Source of the DNA: Bacillus tequilensis KCTC 13622
GTDB lineage: Bacteria > Bacillota > Bacilli > Bacillales > Bacillaceae
Length of the DNA: 64,000 nucleotides
Assembly (NCBI RefSeq): GCF_000507145.1
Contig: NZ_AYTO01000007.1
Location: 62,001-126,000 of the forward strand
Reading direction: 5' to 3'
The notes beneath the pieces are model-generated. The model had not been told where the DNA came from. It saw only the letters and a program-made list of their open reading frames with translations, and ran no database searches. The translations under genes were made by a program, and so were the position numbers. The stretch's first letter is position 1; each line of letters starts with the position of its first letter. Shown in pieces: positions 35,366-44,387 of this stretch.

Positions 35366-37009
35366 ATGAAAGATGATCACCAGAAAAAACATCACGGAAC
35401 AAATGCACAGAGCAGCGAGGAGGCGCTTTCTCACAAGACATCAGGAAAAAACGAGTCAGAGGAGACCTTAACGAACAGACAAGGGCACCCTGTCACTGAC
35501 AACCAAAATGTGAGAACTGTCGGAAACAGAGGGCCTACAACGCTTGAGAACTATGATTTTCTTGAAAAAATCAGCCACTTTGACCGCGAACGTATCCCGG
35601 AGCGGGTGGTCCATGCCCGAGGAGCCGGTGCACACGGGTATTTTGAAGCGTACGGAAGCTTTGGAGACGAACCGATTTCAACATACACCCGGGCCAAGCT
35701 CTTTCAGGAAAAAGGCAAGAAAACACCGGCTTTTGTCCGTTTTTCTACGGTGAATCATGGAAAACACTCACCTGAAACATTGAGAGACCCGCGCGGCTTT
35801 GCCGTTAAACTTTATACCGAGGACGGAAACTGGGATTTGGTCGGGAACAACCTGAAAATCTTTTTTATCCGCGACCCGCTGAAATTTCCGGATCTTGTGC
35901 ACGCATTTCAGCCTGATCCAGTGACCAACATCCAAGATGGTGAACGTATTTTCGACTTCATCTCTCAGTCTCCTGAAGCGACACATATGATCACCTTCCT
36001 ATTCTCACCTTGGGGCATTCCAGCCAACTACAGGCACATGCAGGGCTCTGGCGTACACGCCTATAAATGGGTGAATGAGGAAGGCAAGGCCGTTCTTGTA
36101 AAATATCATTTTGAACCGAAGCAGGGCATCCGTAACCTGACACAGAAGGAAGCGGAAGAGATTCAAGGGAAAAACTTTAACCATGCCACACAGGATTTGT
36201 ATGACGCGATTGAAAATGGCGATTATCCGGAGTGGGAAGTGTATGCCCAAATCATGAGCGATGATGAGCATCCTGAACTGGATTTTGATCCCCTTGATCC
36301 GACAAAGCTATGGTATAAAGACGATTTCCCATGGAAGCCGATCGGCAAATTGGTGCTCAATAAAAACCCGGAAAACTACCATGCGGAAGTGGAACAAGCT
36401 TCATTCGGAACGGGAGTGCTCGTTGACGGGCTTGATTTTTCAGATGACAAACTGCTTCAGGGACGGACGTTTGCCTACTCTGATACGCAGCGCTACCGGG
36501 TAGGCGCAAACTACCTGCAGCTTCCGATCAACTCGCCGAAAAAGCATGTCGCCACCAACCAGGAAGGCGGGCAAATGCAATATCGGGTCGATCGGGCAGA
36601 AGGACAAAATCCGCACGTCAACTATGAGCCATCCATTATGGGCGGACTAAAAGAAGCAAAGCAGGATGGAAAAGATCATACGCCGCATGTCGAAGGTGAT
36701 GTAAAGCGTGAAGCGATCGACAGAACGAACAACTTCGGACAGGCCGGAGAAACGTACCGAAGATTCACTGAGTTTGAACGGAACGAATTGATTACGAATC
36801 TCGTTAATACGCTTTCCACCTGCCGAAAAGAAATTCAGGACCAAATGATTGAGAATTTCACAAAAGCTGATCCGGACTACGGAAAACGCGTGGCGGACGG
36901 ACTGAAAAAAGTTGCCGAAAACAGCAATAACGGACCAATCGGCACAACTGACACTGAACAGGCGGCAAAGCAGGCTGAACAGGAAAGTCATCCGTCTGAT
37001 CCGTATTAA
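35366..37009 (+). CDS. katX: Spore catalase KatX
   Basis: KatX is a 547-residue clade-3-like haem catalase that protects germinating spores from hydrogen peroxide. The active-site His is in [15 protein letters not shown] and the Asn in [16 protein letters not shown]. The haem-ligand Tyr is in [17 protein letters not shown] 35366 ([10 protein letters not shown]) follows AAAGGAGGG; the longer frame lies over the promoter. A terminator follows directly. In the reference strain I recall yxlH between katX and yxlG; here the next gene is yxlG. Confidence 0.96.
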   Translation: MKDDHQKKHHGTNAQSSEEALSHKTSGKNESEETLTNRQGHPVTDNQNVRTVGNRGPTTLENYDFLEKISHFDRERIPERVVHARGAGAHGYFEAYGSFGDEPISTYTRAKLFQEKGKKTPAFVRFSTVNHGKHSPETLRDPRGFAVKLYTEDGNWDLVGNNLKIFFIRDPLKFPDLVHAFQPDPVTNIQDGERIFDFISQSPEATHMITFLFSPWGIPANYRHMQGSGVHAYKWVNEEGKAVLVKYHFEPKQGIRNLTQKEAEEIQGKNFNHATQDLYDAIENGDYPEWEVYAQIMSDDEHPELDFDPLDPTKLWYKDDFPWKPIGKLVLNKNPENYHAEVEQASFGTGVLVDGLDFSDDKLLQGRTFAYSDTQRYRVGANYLQLPINSPKKHVATNQEGGQMQYRVDRAEGQNPHVNYEPSIMGGLKEAKQDGKDHTPHVEGDVKREAIDRTNNFGQAGETYRRFTEFERNELITNLVNTLSTCRKEIQDQMIENFTKADPDYGKRVADGLKKVAENSNNGPIGTTDTEQAAKQAEQESHPSDPY

Positions 37010-37017
37010 AAATAGCA

Positions 37018-37046
37018 AACAGGACTTTTTTGGAGTCCTGTTTTTA
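37018..37046 (+). terminator. Terminator after katX
   Basis: AACAGGACT / AGTCCTGTT with an 8-base loop is followed by TTTTAT. It is 9 bases past the katX stop. Confidence 0.88.
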
Positions 37047-37057
37047 TATGTTTGATA

Positions 37058-37071
37058 TTGAAACGCTTTCA
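37058..37071. promoter_or_regulatory. cre-like site without an adjacent target gene
   Basis: TTGAAACGCTTTCA matches the cre consensus at 12 of 14 positions. It lies in a roughly 230-base gap between the converging katX and yxlG, where no gene starts. Nothing else stands out in that gap. Confidence 0.35.
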
Positions 37072-37238
37072 GAAGTTGTACTGTACTGAAAGGAAAATTG
37101 TCAGCTCCATTCTTCTGAAATTTCCGCTTGGTCTTCTGCCAGACATGCTCTTTTCTTTGCGTAAACAATTATTAATTCCCGGATCTGGATTTCCCGCTGC
37201 CTTTGTGTGATGCTCGCACAAAAGTGCAGCATGATCAA

Positions 37239-38015
37239 TTAATAGCTTTCATACCGCCGGAACCGCCACACAGAAAACACGGCCAGAAGCATGATGCACA
37301 AAATGGAAAACAAAAGCGACCAACCGAAGAAATCCGCCCTCTCGCCATGAGTAAGGATGTGCTCCGCCTGCTTGCAAAGCTCAGCCGGAAGCCACTTTGC
37401 ACCATCGGGAAAAAGCGATACAGCAAAGGAAACAGCAGCTGTCAGCCCAATTCCGAATGCCGCGGCTGCTCCGAGAGACCGAAACATCGTGCTCCCGGCC
37501 AGACCGGCAGTCACAATAAACATGATCCATAGAGCGTAGAGGCCAAGACTTGCGGCAAAACGGCTGAATGATGTGTGCTCAAACAGCAACCGGACGTAAT
37601 AATAAGCAAGTCCGTATCCAGCTGCAAATGCCCCGATTCCGATCACACTTTGGGTGAGCCATTTGCTCACGATATAATGGGCTGCCGTTACGGGCCGCGA
37701 CATGATCAGCGACGTTACACCTTGATTTCGTTCATTCGCTACGCTGCCCATCACACTGAAGATAATAAGAGCCATACCAAGCGTGTTGAATTGAGAAAGC
37801 GTGCTGACCATCACTTCAGACCCGGAAGGCACCGTAAAACTGATTTTCATGCCGTCAGGAAGGTTTCCTCCGTGTTCGATGATTTCAGGCATATAATAAA
37901 TCGTCAGCGGCTGTGTAAGTCCCACGATCATCATCGCAATCGGCAGCCAGATCAGTTTTCCGCTTTTCCATCCTTCCAGCCATTCCTTCTGCAATAGCGT
38001 GATCATCACCTTCAT
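37239..38015 (-). CDS. yxlG: ABC transporter permease YxlG
   Basis: YxlG is a 258-residue ABC-2-type permease with about six membrane helices and the characteristic cytosolic start MITLLQKEWLEGWKSGKL. The helix-rich core contains SVMGSVANERNQGVTSLIMSRP, typical of ABC-2 efflux permeases. It pairs with the ATPase YxlF, whose stop overlaps the yxlG start (ATGA). It is the last gene of the sigY operon, so it is expected to be induced with SigY. The substrate is unknown. Confidence 0.92.
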   Translation of the reverse strand: MKVMITLLQKEWLEGWKSGKLIWLPIAMMIVGLTQPLTIYYMPEIIEHGGNLPDGMKISFTVPSGSEVMVSTLSQFNTLGMALIIFSVMGSVANERNQGVTSLIMSRPVTAAHYIVSKWLTQSVIGIGAFAAGYGLAYYYVRLLFEHTSFSRFAASLGLYALWIMFIVTAGLAGSTMFRSLGAAAAFGIGLTAAVSFAVSLFPDGAKWLPAELCKQAEHILTHGERADFFGWSLLFSILCIMLLAVFSVWRFRRYESY

Positions 38016-38899
38016 GCGTGCACCACCTTTAAATAGACGTCTTCAAGCGACTCCGTTTTCTGTTCAAAATGGGTGACAGTCAAGCCCGTTCGGATACAGT
38101 CACTCAGCAACGTTCTGCCGGCGAGTGTATCAGGAAGCTCGAAAACAGCTTGAGACGGATTTATATAGACAAGGTCTGAGACGTAAGGCTTCTCTTCAAG
38201 CCAGCCCTTCAATTTCTCTTTCACTGAAAGGGTAAAAACGTTCGTTTGATGCTGTTTCTTAAGCTGCTGTAATTCGCCTTTCCATGAAACCTCCCCGTTA
38301 TTCATGATGACCACCTGATCACACACCTGCTCCGCATCGTGCAATACGTGTGTAGAAAACAGGACGGCCATATGCTTCTTCAGCTCCCGCATCATGTCCA
38401 TCACCTCGACCCGTCCTGACGGATCAAGAGCAGACACAGGTTCATCCAATATGAGCAGCTTCGGTTTATGGAGCAGCGCCTGTGCCAGTCCGAGTCTTTG
38501 CTTCATGCCGCCTGAATAGCCGCCGATTCTTTTGTGCGCGGATTCCTGCAAGCCGACAAATTTCAGCATCTCACCTATTTCCTCTTGGCATTTTTTCTTT
38601 GAAAGACCAGACAGTCTCCCGGCAAATGTTAAAAACTCGTATGCAGTCATCCACGAATAAAAAGCAGGATACTGCGGGAGGTACCCGATCAAACGCCGGT
38701 CCGGCTTTTTCTCCCCTAACAGCTTGATCGTTCCAGAGGTTGGCGAGAGCAGCCCGGCCAGCATTTGCAGCGTTGTGGTTTTACCGGCTCCATTAGGGCC
38801 TAATAATGCGACACACTCGTTTTCATTCACGTGAAAACTGACATTCTTTACCGCTTGATGATGCAGGTACGATTTGCATAATGATTCAATAGACAGCAT
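38012..38899 (-). CDS. yxlF: ABC transporter ATP-binding protein YxlF
   Basis: YxlF is a 295-residue ATPase of the ABC-2/bacteriocin-resistance type. Walker A is GPNGAGKTTT (about 35-44), the signature GGYSGGMKQRLGLAQAL (about 131-147), and Walker B KLLILDEPVSALDPSG, with the H-loop in FSTHVLHD. It energises YxlG. It follows yxlE by 6 bases within the sigY operon. Confidence 0.95.
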   Translation of the reverse strand: MLSIESLCKSYLHHQAVKNVSFHVNENECVALLGPNGAGKTTTLQMLAGLLSPTSGTIKLLGEKKPDRRLIGYLPQYPAFYSWMTAYEFLTFAGRLSGLSKKKCQEEIGEMLKFVGLQESAHKRIGGYSGGMKQRLGLAQALLHKPKLLILDEPVSALDPSGRVEVMDMMRELKKHMAVLFSTHVLHDAEQVCDQVVIMNNGEVSWKGELQQLKKQHQTNVFTLSVKEKLKGWLEEKPYVSDLVYINPSQAVFELPDTLAGRTLLSDCIRTGLTVTHFEQKTESLEDVYLKVVHA

Positions 38900-38905
38900 G
38901 CCCGC

Positions 38906-39094
38906 TCACCTTTGCTTTCTGCCAACGGTAAAAAATAAAATCGGCCCGATAATATTGATACATACAATGATTGCGGCCCACATCCACTTTGGCCCGTTCG
39001 TCCGCTCTTCTTTTATACAGCTGATAAGAGCGAACACCGCAAGCACAAGCTGCAAAACAATCAGCGGCAAAATCATTTCCCAAGAAATATTCAT
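38906..39094 (-). CDS. yxlE: YxlE, PLDc_N-type membrane protein of the sigY operon
   Basis: This 62-residue protein has two membrane helices (about 5-24 and 39-57) of the phospholipase-D N-terminal (PLDc_N) type, ending in FTVGRKQR. It is one of the small membrane proteins encoded between sigY and the ABC transporter genes and has been linked to negative control of SigY. Its ATG overlaps the yxlD stop as TAATG. Confidence 0.9.
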   Translation of the reverse strand: MNISWEMILPLIVLQLVLAVFALISCIKEERTNGPKWMWAAIIVCINIIGPILFFTVGRKQR

Positions 39095-39297
39095 TACTTG
39101 CCCCCCCTTTTCTCCCGGTCCGGCTTAATAACAAAAAAGTAATAGCAAATCAGAGGCATCGGTGCCTGAATCAGTCCGACAATCCCCCAAAACCATGCCA
39201 TGCGATTTCGTTTTTTCGCATCAATAAATAAAAAGATTCCCTGCACCAATACGAAGAAATATGCGATCACAACAACGGCAATTTCTGTTTGTATCAT
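39094..39297 (-). CDS. yxlD: YxlD, small membrane protein (SigY control)
   Basis: This 67-residue protein has two membrane helices (about 7-24 and 34-56) and a basic loop with RNRMAWFWG between them. It is encoded directly after yxlC with a 4-base overlap. Genetic work in B. subtilis places YxlC and YxlD as negative regulators of SigY, consistent with an anti-sigma complex at the membrane. This specific role is known, not visible in the sequence. Confidence 0.9.
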   Translation of the reverse strand: MIQTEIAVVVIAYFFVLVQGIFLFIDAKKRNRMAWFWGIVGLIQAPMPLICYYFFVIKPDREKRGGK

Positions 39298-39614
39298 CGG
39301 CGCTCCACCTCACATTCGCCGAGATTCCTTTTTTTCTCAGCCGCGATCAAAATCGGCAATACCGCAAGCACACAAACCTGAAGCACAATAAACACAGCGG
39401 GAGCTTGAGTGAATGCCAGGATCGCCGCACTCACAACCATCAGCGCGCAGAACACAAATAAGATGATCTCTTTTAGCAGTTTTCTTCTGCGTTCAGCTTT
39501 CATGTTCGACAGCTGGTGAAGCAGTTCTTTTTGATCCGGTATAGAGGGATTGGCTGTTTGATCAATTTTCTGCAATTCTGATTTGATATGAATAGATAGC
39601 TTTTCTTTATCCAT
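39294..39614 (-). CDS. yxlC: YxlC, putative membrane anti-sigma factor for SigY
   Basis: YxlC is a 106-residue protein with a charged cytosolic N-terminal part (about 1-45, KLLKE-rich) followed by two membrane helices (about 48-66 and 72-90). This layout and its place directly after sigY (8-base overlap) match membrane-bound anti-sigma proteins. It has no zinc-type HxxxCxxC motif. Confidence 0.9.
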   Translation of the reverse strand: MDKEKLSIHIKSELQKIDQTANPSIPDQKELLHQLSNMKAERRRKLLKEIILFVFCALMVVSAAILAFTQAPAVFIVLQVCVLAVLPILIAAEKKRNLGECEVERR

Positions 39615-40143
39615 CGTTCCACTCCTTTCTGATTTGCTGGAGCCCTTTATGGACTCTCGACTTCACTGTGCCTTCCTTGATCTGCAGCATCAGCCCGATT
39701 TCGGCGTAGGTATAGCCGTAGTAATGCCTTAATAAAACCGGCGTGCGCAGTTTAGGATCCAGCTTTGAAAACAGATCAAGCGTTTCGCTCCATTCTCCCC
39801 CTTTCACTGACACGTCCCACTTGATCTTGCGGATTGTTTCCTCGGTCACCGCCTGATTCCGTTTCCATTCTCTCTTTCTCTTTTTCTGGTGATCGAGATA
39901 AAGCCTGGATGCGATAGAAATCAGCCACGTGGAGAACTTGGAACGTCCTTGGAAGCTTCTTAAATGAATGTACCCTTTCAGAAAGGTTTCCTGAACAAGC
40001 TCCTCGCTGAGGTCAGGTCGAAGGGAAAGCTTCAGCAAATATTTATATAAAAAAGAATAATGATAGTGGAAAAGAGCTGTAAACGCTTCGTCGTTTCCCT
40101 CTTTCGCCTGTTGAATCAGCTGCTGTTCTTCGTGTGTATCCAA
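39607..40143 (-). CDS. sigY: ECF RNA polymerase sigma factor SigY
   Basis: SigY is a 178-residue ECF sigma factor. Region 2 (about 20-90) includes [31 protein letters not shown], which covers the -10 recognition and core-binding parts. Region 4 (about 115-175) includes [25 protein letters not shown] for the -35. Translation starts at TTG 40143 behind AAAGGGGGGATC. It heads sigY-yxlC-D-E-F-G and has its own consensus target promoter upstream. Confidence 0.96.
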   Translation of the reverse strand: MDTHEEQQLIQQAKEGNDEAFTALFHYHYSFLYKYLLKLSLRPDLSEELVQETFLKGYIHLRSFQGRSKFSTWLISIASRLYLDHQKKRKREWKRNQAVTEETIRKIKWDVSVKGGEWSETLDLFSKLDPKLRTPVLLRHYYGYTYAEIGLMLQIKEGTVKSRVHKGLQQIRKEWNDG

Positions 40144-40181
40144 TAGCCGCGATCCCCCCTTTTTGTTTTTCTGCCTTATGA

Positions 40182-40207
40182 GACGACACCGGATTTAAAA
40201 GCGTTCA
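40182..40207 (-). promoter_or_regulatory. Autoregulated SigY promoter
   Basis: On the minus strand TGAAC (40207-40203), 17 bases, CGTC (40185-40182). This is exactly the TGAAC-N17-CGTC form proposed for SigY. It lies 39 bases upstream of the sigY start, so the operon reads itself. Confidence 0.88.
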
Positions 40208-40354
40208 TCTTTTTTTACAATTCTTTTCAGCCATTGACAGATCAGGCTTCCCGGCCGTTTGGCTGCATATCCGCATTTGTAAACCCCCGCCCAGTCTGTT
40301 AAGCTATGACTTTATGTCGATTTTAAATAAAGATCCAATATGGAGGACGATGCA

Positions 40355-41728
40355 TTGAAAGTAGAAAGGCGAACGATTGAATATATTCCGAAAGAAGAAA
40401 GACATGGAAAAGCGAAAGATTTATTTCCCGTATGGTTCGGGGCTAATATGCATATCACCACGTTAGTGACCGGCACGATTCCCGTTGCAATGGGACTTAA
40501 TCTATTTTGGAGTGTTGCCGCTATTATTTGCGGAACCTTAATCGGTGCCATATTTATGGCGTCTCATTCCGCGCAAGGCCCTCAACTTGGCATCCCGCAA
40601 ATGATTCAAAGCCGTGCCCAATTCGGCGTAATCGGAGCGATTCTTCCCCTCTTCTTAGTTATGTTTATCTACCTTGGTTTCTTCGCAAGCAGCACAATTC
40701 TGGCGGCTGGAACCTTAAGCAGCTTTGTTCCCATCCCGGGATCATGGAGCATTATAGGCTTAAGCGCCGTATGTTTTTTGCTCACCATTTTCGGCCATGA
40801 TTTGATTCACAAAATGCAAAAAATCCTTTCCTGGACCTCTTTTGCCGTATTTTTTGCTGCGACGATACTCATTTTTCAATTGCCGATTCCGGTAGGCAGC
40901 TGGATTCCCGGAGCAGTTGATCTGCCCATTTTCTTAGTGGCGGTCAGCGCAGTCGCGACGTGGCAGCTTGCTTACGCGCCGTATGTGGCCGATTATTCAA
41001 GATATCTTCCCGTTCAAACACCGGCGTCCAAAACGTTTTGGTACAGCTATGCTGGCACATCTGTCAGCTCCATCTGGATGATGCTGCTCGGCGCTTTGCT
41101 GACGACAGCACTTCCTGACTTTACGACAAACTCAGGCAGCCAGATTGTCCAATTGTTCGGCCCCTTCTCGTTCATTATGCTGATCATTGTGTTATTCGGG
41201 CAAATGGCGATCAATGTCTTTAACCTGTATGGGGCTTTCATGTCCACCACGACCACGCTCGAGCCGTTTCTGAAGTTAAAGGTCACGCCTAAAGTCAGAA
41301 TCATCATGATCCTCGGCGTCACGCTTGTCGGTACTGTCTTAAGCCTTCTCGGGCAAAGCAATTTTATGGATCTGTTTTTGAATTTTATCTTTTTCATCAG
41401 TTATTTCTTAATTCCGTGGACGGCAATCAATTTAGTCGATTACTACTTCGTCCGCCACGGAAAGTATCAAGTCAAAGCCATGTTCGATGTGAACGGGCCG
41501 TACGGAAAAGTCAATTGGATCACAACGATTGCGTTCGTTTTGTCCATCCTGCTGGAAATTCCGTTTATCAATACATCCTTTTACATCGGTCCGCTGGCCA
41601 AAATGTTTGGCGGCGGAGACATCGCATGGATTGTCGGCTTGGCCGTGCCTTCTGTGCTTTACTATGTATTAATGAAACCTCGTCTGAAAAAACGGGCGGG
41701 TTACCAAGAAAAGCTGTCTTCTCTATGA
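40355..41728 (+). CDS. yxlA: NCS1-family purine/cytosine permease YxlA
   Basis: YxlA is a 457-residue transporter with twelve membrane helices of the nucleobase:cation symporter-1 (Transp_cyt_pur) family. GxxxGxxP-type motifs include SAQGPQLGIPQMIQSRAQFG in helices 2-3, and VADYSRYLP is the typical post-helix-5 signature. TTG 40355 is chosen because TGGAGG lies 8 bases upstream; the ATG at 40340 overlaps that site. The substrate (purine, cytosine, allantoin or thiamine precursor type) cannot be told from sequence. Confidence 0.9.
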   Translation: MKVERRTIEYIPKEERHGKAKDLFPVWFGANMHITTLVTGTIPVAMGLNLFWSVAAIICGTLIGAIFMASHSAQGPQLGIPQMIQSRAQFGVIGAILPLFLVMFIYLGFFASSTILAAGTLSSFVPIPGSWSIIGLSAVCFLLTIFGHDLIHKMQKILSWTSFAVFFAATILIFQLPIPVGSWIPGAVDLPIFLVAVSAVATWQLAYAPYVADYSRYLPVQTPASKTFWYSYAGTSVSSIWMMLLGALLTTALPDFTTNSGSQIVQLFGPFSFIMLIIVLFGQMAINVFNLYGAFMSTTTTLEPFLKLKVTPKVRIIMILGVTLVGTVLSLLGQSNFMDLFLNFIFFISYFLIPWTAINLVDYYFVRHGKYQVKAMFDVNGPYGKVNWITTIAFVLSILLEIPFINTSFYIGPLAKMFGGGDIAWIVGLAVPSVLYYVLMKPRLKKRAGYQEKLSSL

Positions 41729-41740
41729 AGACAGCTTTTT
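41709..41740. terminator. Bidirectional terminator between yxlA and yxkO
   Basis: AAAAGCTGTCTT / AAGACAGCTTTTT, with the yxlA stop in the loop. It lies 2 bases from the yxkO stop and serves converging genes. Confidence 0.87.
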
Positions 41741-41741
41741 A

Positions 41742-42572
41742 TCATTCAAATCGTTTCCATACGCGAGGCAGCATGTCAGAAAGCTCGTGTGCGAGCAGCG
41801 TATGAGCGGAATGCTCATCCGTCCAAAGCTCAGCGCACACACCGTGCAGAAAGACCGCGTTTAATATGGCATGCTTCGGGTCATCGTGGCAGCAGAGCAT
41901 GCCTAAAATCATGCCCGTCAGCGTATCACCGGTTCCGCCTTTGGCGAGCGCCCCGTTTCCGGTTGGGTTACGCCAGCATTCACCATCGGGAAACGCGATG
42001 ACCGTTTGATTTCCTTTTAATACAATGACAGTCTGCAGCTGAACCGCCCATTCCTTTGCATATTCTGTTCGTTTGTTTTGTAATTCTTTCACGGACACCC
42101 CTGTTATACGGGAAAACTCCCCTGGGTGCGGCGTGAGGATGACGGGTGACTCCCGTTTCGGATACGTTCGTTTCGTCAATGCTCCGGCATCCAGAATAAC
42201 AGGACAATCCGCCGCAAGCACATGATCAACTGCCTGCTGTACATTTTCTGTTTGCGGAAGACCTGACCCGATGGCAATCGCCCTGTACGCCTCTTCAAGC
42301 TTAGCGTCCGCCGCTTTTTTCCAGCCGTCACGCCAATAGGTCGCCTCTGGCAGAACAGGAACAATCAGCGGCATCACGCTTTCAGACGTACCAATGACAA
42401 GCTTTCCGAGACCGCTCCGCATCGCCCCGAGCCCCGCAAGAAGCGCCGCGCCCGGCATGTCGTCGCTTCCCGCCAGCAGCAAAGCCGTACCGTACGTACC
42501 TTTATGGCTCTCCGCATCTCTTTCAGGGAGCGAGGCCCTCACATGCTCTTCCGTCCAAAATGGAACATTCAT
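41742..42572 (-). CDS. yxkO: ADP-dependent NAD(P)H-hydrate dehydratase
   Basis: YxkO (NnrD type) is a 276-residue ribokinase-fold enzyme that repairs hydrated NAD(P)H. Family motifs are HKGTYGTALLLAGSDDMPGAALLAGLGAMRSGLGK at the N-terminus, LTPHPGEFSRITG in the middle, and the catalytic GNGALAKGGTGDTLTGMI near residue 215. It has no N-terminal epimerase domain, unlike the fused YjeF proteins. It sits downstream of cydD behind a terminator. The start follows GGAGGGATAGAG. Confidence 0.94.
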   Translation of the reverse strand: MNVPFWTEEHVRASLPERDAESHKGTYGTALLLAGSDDMPGAALLAGLGAMRSGLGKLVIGTSESVMPLIVPVLPEATYWRDGWKKAADAKLEEAYRAIAIGSGLPQTENVQQAVDHVLAADCPVILDAGALTKRTYPKRESPVILTPHPGEFSRITGVSVKELQNKRTEYAKEWAVQLQTVIVLKGNQTVIAFPDGECWRNPTGNGALAKGGTGDTLTGMILGMLCCHDDPKHAILNAVFLHGVCAELWTDEHSAHTLLAHELSDMLPRVWKRFE

Positions 42573-42628
42573 CTCTATCCCTCCTCTGCTTACTCTTCTT
42601 ATTTTTCCTTCCCCTTTTCTATTTCAAA

Positions 42629-42656
42629 CAAAAAAGACAGCCTGGATGGCTGCCTT
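42629..42656 (-). terminator. Terminator after cydD
   Basis: AGGCAGCC / GGCTGTCT with a short loop is followed by TTTTTTG on the minus strand. It touches the cydD stop and separates the cyd operon from yxkO. Confidence 0.82.
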
Positions 42657-44387
42657 CTATTTTACAGGAACATCAAGGTGATACAGGCGGCGATACCGTT
42701 CGTTTGCCGCAAGAAGCTCCTCATGTGTTCCTTCCATTTCTGTTTTGCCGTTTTCGAGAAATACGATTTTATCGGCCGCTTCCACTCCTGCGAGGTGGTG
42801 TGTAATCCATAGAATCGTTTTTCCTTTTAGCACTTCAAACACCGTTTCCATCAATTCACGCTCAGTGATGGGGTCGAGACCGACTGTCGGCTCATCGAGG
42901 ATGATGATCGGCGTATCCTGCAGCAAAATCCGTGCAAGTGCAATTCGCTGGCGCTCTCCACCGGAAAAGCGGATGCCGGTTTCCTGTACAGATGTGTGAT
43001 ATCCGTCAGGCAGCGACTCAATGTAGTCGTGCAGTTTGACCTGTTTTGCGGCGCGGCGCACATCCTCGTCACTTGCTTCCCCGTTCCCAAGCCTGATGTT
43101 GTTCAAAATGCTTGTATCAAACAGGTGCGGTTTTTGATTTAACACCGCCACCGCATCAGCAACTTGATCCTTTAACAATGCTGTCTCCACTCCGTTTAAC
43201 GTCACAGACCCTGAGTCCGGTTTTAAAGCGCCCTCGATTAAGGCGAGCGACGTTGACTTCCCAGACCCGCTCCGGCCGAGCAGCGCCATTTTTTCTCCTT
43301 GGCGCAGTGTGAAGGAAAAGCGGTTCAGCACTTGGCTGCTATTGTCATACGAAAACACCACATCGCGAAAGGATAGTGTGACATCTTGAAGATCGAGCCT
43401 CGGCTCAGAAGCTGATTTTGTTAGCGGCGCCTCCGGCTGAGGAGCCACCTTGTTCATGCGTTTGATAGAATCCTGATAGCCAGGCACTTCGCCCAAGGCA
43501 TCCGAAAGCGGCAGAAAGGCTTCCGTCAGCGGGAAGACCACAAGCACAAAAGCTGCAATCATTGTTTTGGCGAGTTCACCGTCTGCATGCTGCCCTGCCG
43601 TCCAAAACAGCATCAGCAAAATAAGGCCTGCGACAAAGCATTGCGCGGCAAAGTCCCGCCATCTCGTAAAGCGCTGCTTTTTCCGTTCAAGCTCAAACCA
43701 ATCGTATTCCTCTTTTTCATAGGAATCAATAAATGCATGCCGGCGGCCGCTGAACATCCAGTCGCTGACACCCATCACGGCATCTGTCAGACGGCTGTAC
43801 AGCACATTCCGCCCGCTTTTCAGCTTCGCATTCTTCGCTCTTGTCACGAGCAATGACACAACCGGAAACAGCACAACAAGAACAAACAAATAAAGCGCAA
43901 GCAATATGGCAAACGGCACAGAGAAGAAGCCGAGCGCAATCACTGAAACAGCATACAAAAGTAAAGCAGAGATCGCGGGAAAAATTGTTTTTAAGAAAGC
44001 ATCCTGCAAATGCTCAATATCCTCAGACAAAATACCGAGCATATCCCCCGTGCGAAAACGAGAACGCAGCATCAGGGCACCCGGCTCAAGCATGTTGTAA
44101 AGACGGACACGCATGTCGGACACGATTTTCAAAATGATGTGATGCCCGACGAGACGTTCCACATATCGTGACACAGACCGCGCAATCCCAAAGGTGCGCA
44201 CAGCGACAATCGGCACATAAATGAGCAGGATGTTTTCCGGTCTTGTCGCTGCCTTAGAGATCAAAAACCCTGAGGTAAACATAAGAAAAGCAGCAGAAAA
44301 AATCGTCACCGCGCCCAAAAAGATGACCAGAACGAACAGGCGAGCATTTTGCTTCATATACGGCAGAATCCATTCTTCTTTCTTCAT
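42657..44387 (-). CDS. cydD: ABC exporter subunit CydD for cytochrome bd assembly
   Basis: This is a 576-residue fused exporter half with an N-terminal six-helix domain (about 15-310) and a C-terminal ATPase. It has Walker A GRSGSGKSTS, a signature in RFSGGERQRIALARILL, and Walker B PIIILDEPTVGLD. With CydC it exports thiols (glutathione or cysteine in E. coli) needed for haem insertion into cytochrome bd. Its ATG overlaps the cydC stop. Confidence 0.94.
   Translation of the reverse strand: MKKEEWILPYMKQNARLFVLVIFLGAVTIFSAAFLMFTSGFLISKAATRPENILLIYVPIVAVRTFGIARSVSRYVERLVGHHIILKIVSDMRVRLYNMLEPGALMLRSRFRTGDMLGILSEDIEHLQDAFLKTIFPAISALLLYAVSVIALGFFSVPFAILLALYLFVLVVLFPVVSLLVTRAKNAKLKSGRNVLYSRLTDAVMGVSDWMFSGRRHAFIDSYEKEEYDWFELERKKQRFTRWRDFAAQCFVAGLILLMLFWTAGQHADGELAKTMIAAFVLVVFPLTEAFLPLSDALGEVPGYQDSIKRMNKVAPQPEAPLTKSASEPRLDLQDVTLSFRDVVFSYDNSSQVLNRFSFTLRQGEKMALLGRSGSGKSTSLALIEGALKPDSGSVTLNGVETALLKDQVADAVAVLNQKPHLFDTSILNNIRLGNGEASDEDVRRAAKQVKLHDYIESLPDGYHTSVQETGIRFSGGERQRIALARILLQDTPIIILDEPTVGLDPITERELMETVFEVLKGKTILWITHHLAGVEAADKIVFLENGKTEMEGTHEELLAANERYRRLYHLDVPVK

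Noticed and set aside
36647..37168. 173-codon minus-strand frame over the katX 3' end and terminator
   Set aside because: Antisense to the conserved catalase C-terminus and crossing the katX terminator, with no ribosome site. It is not a remnant of yxlH by inspection.
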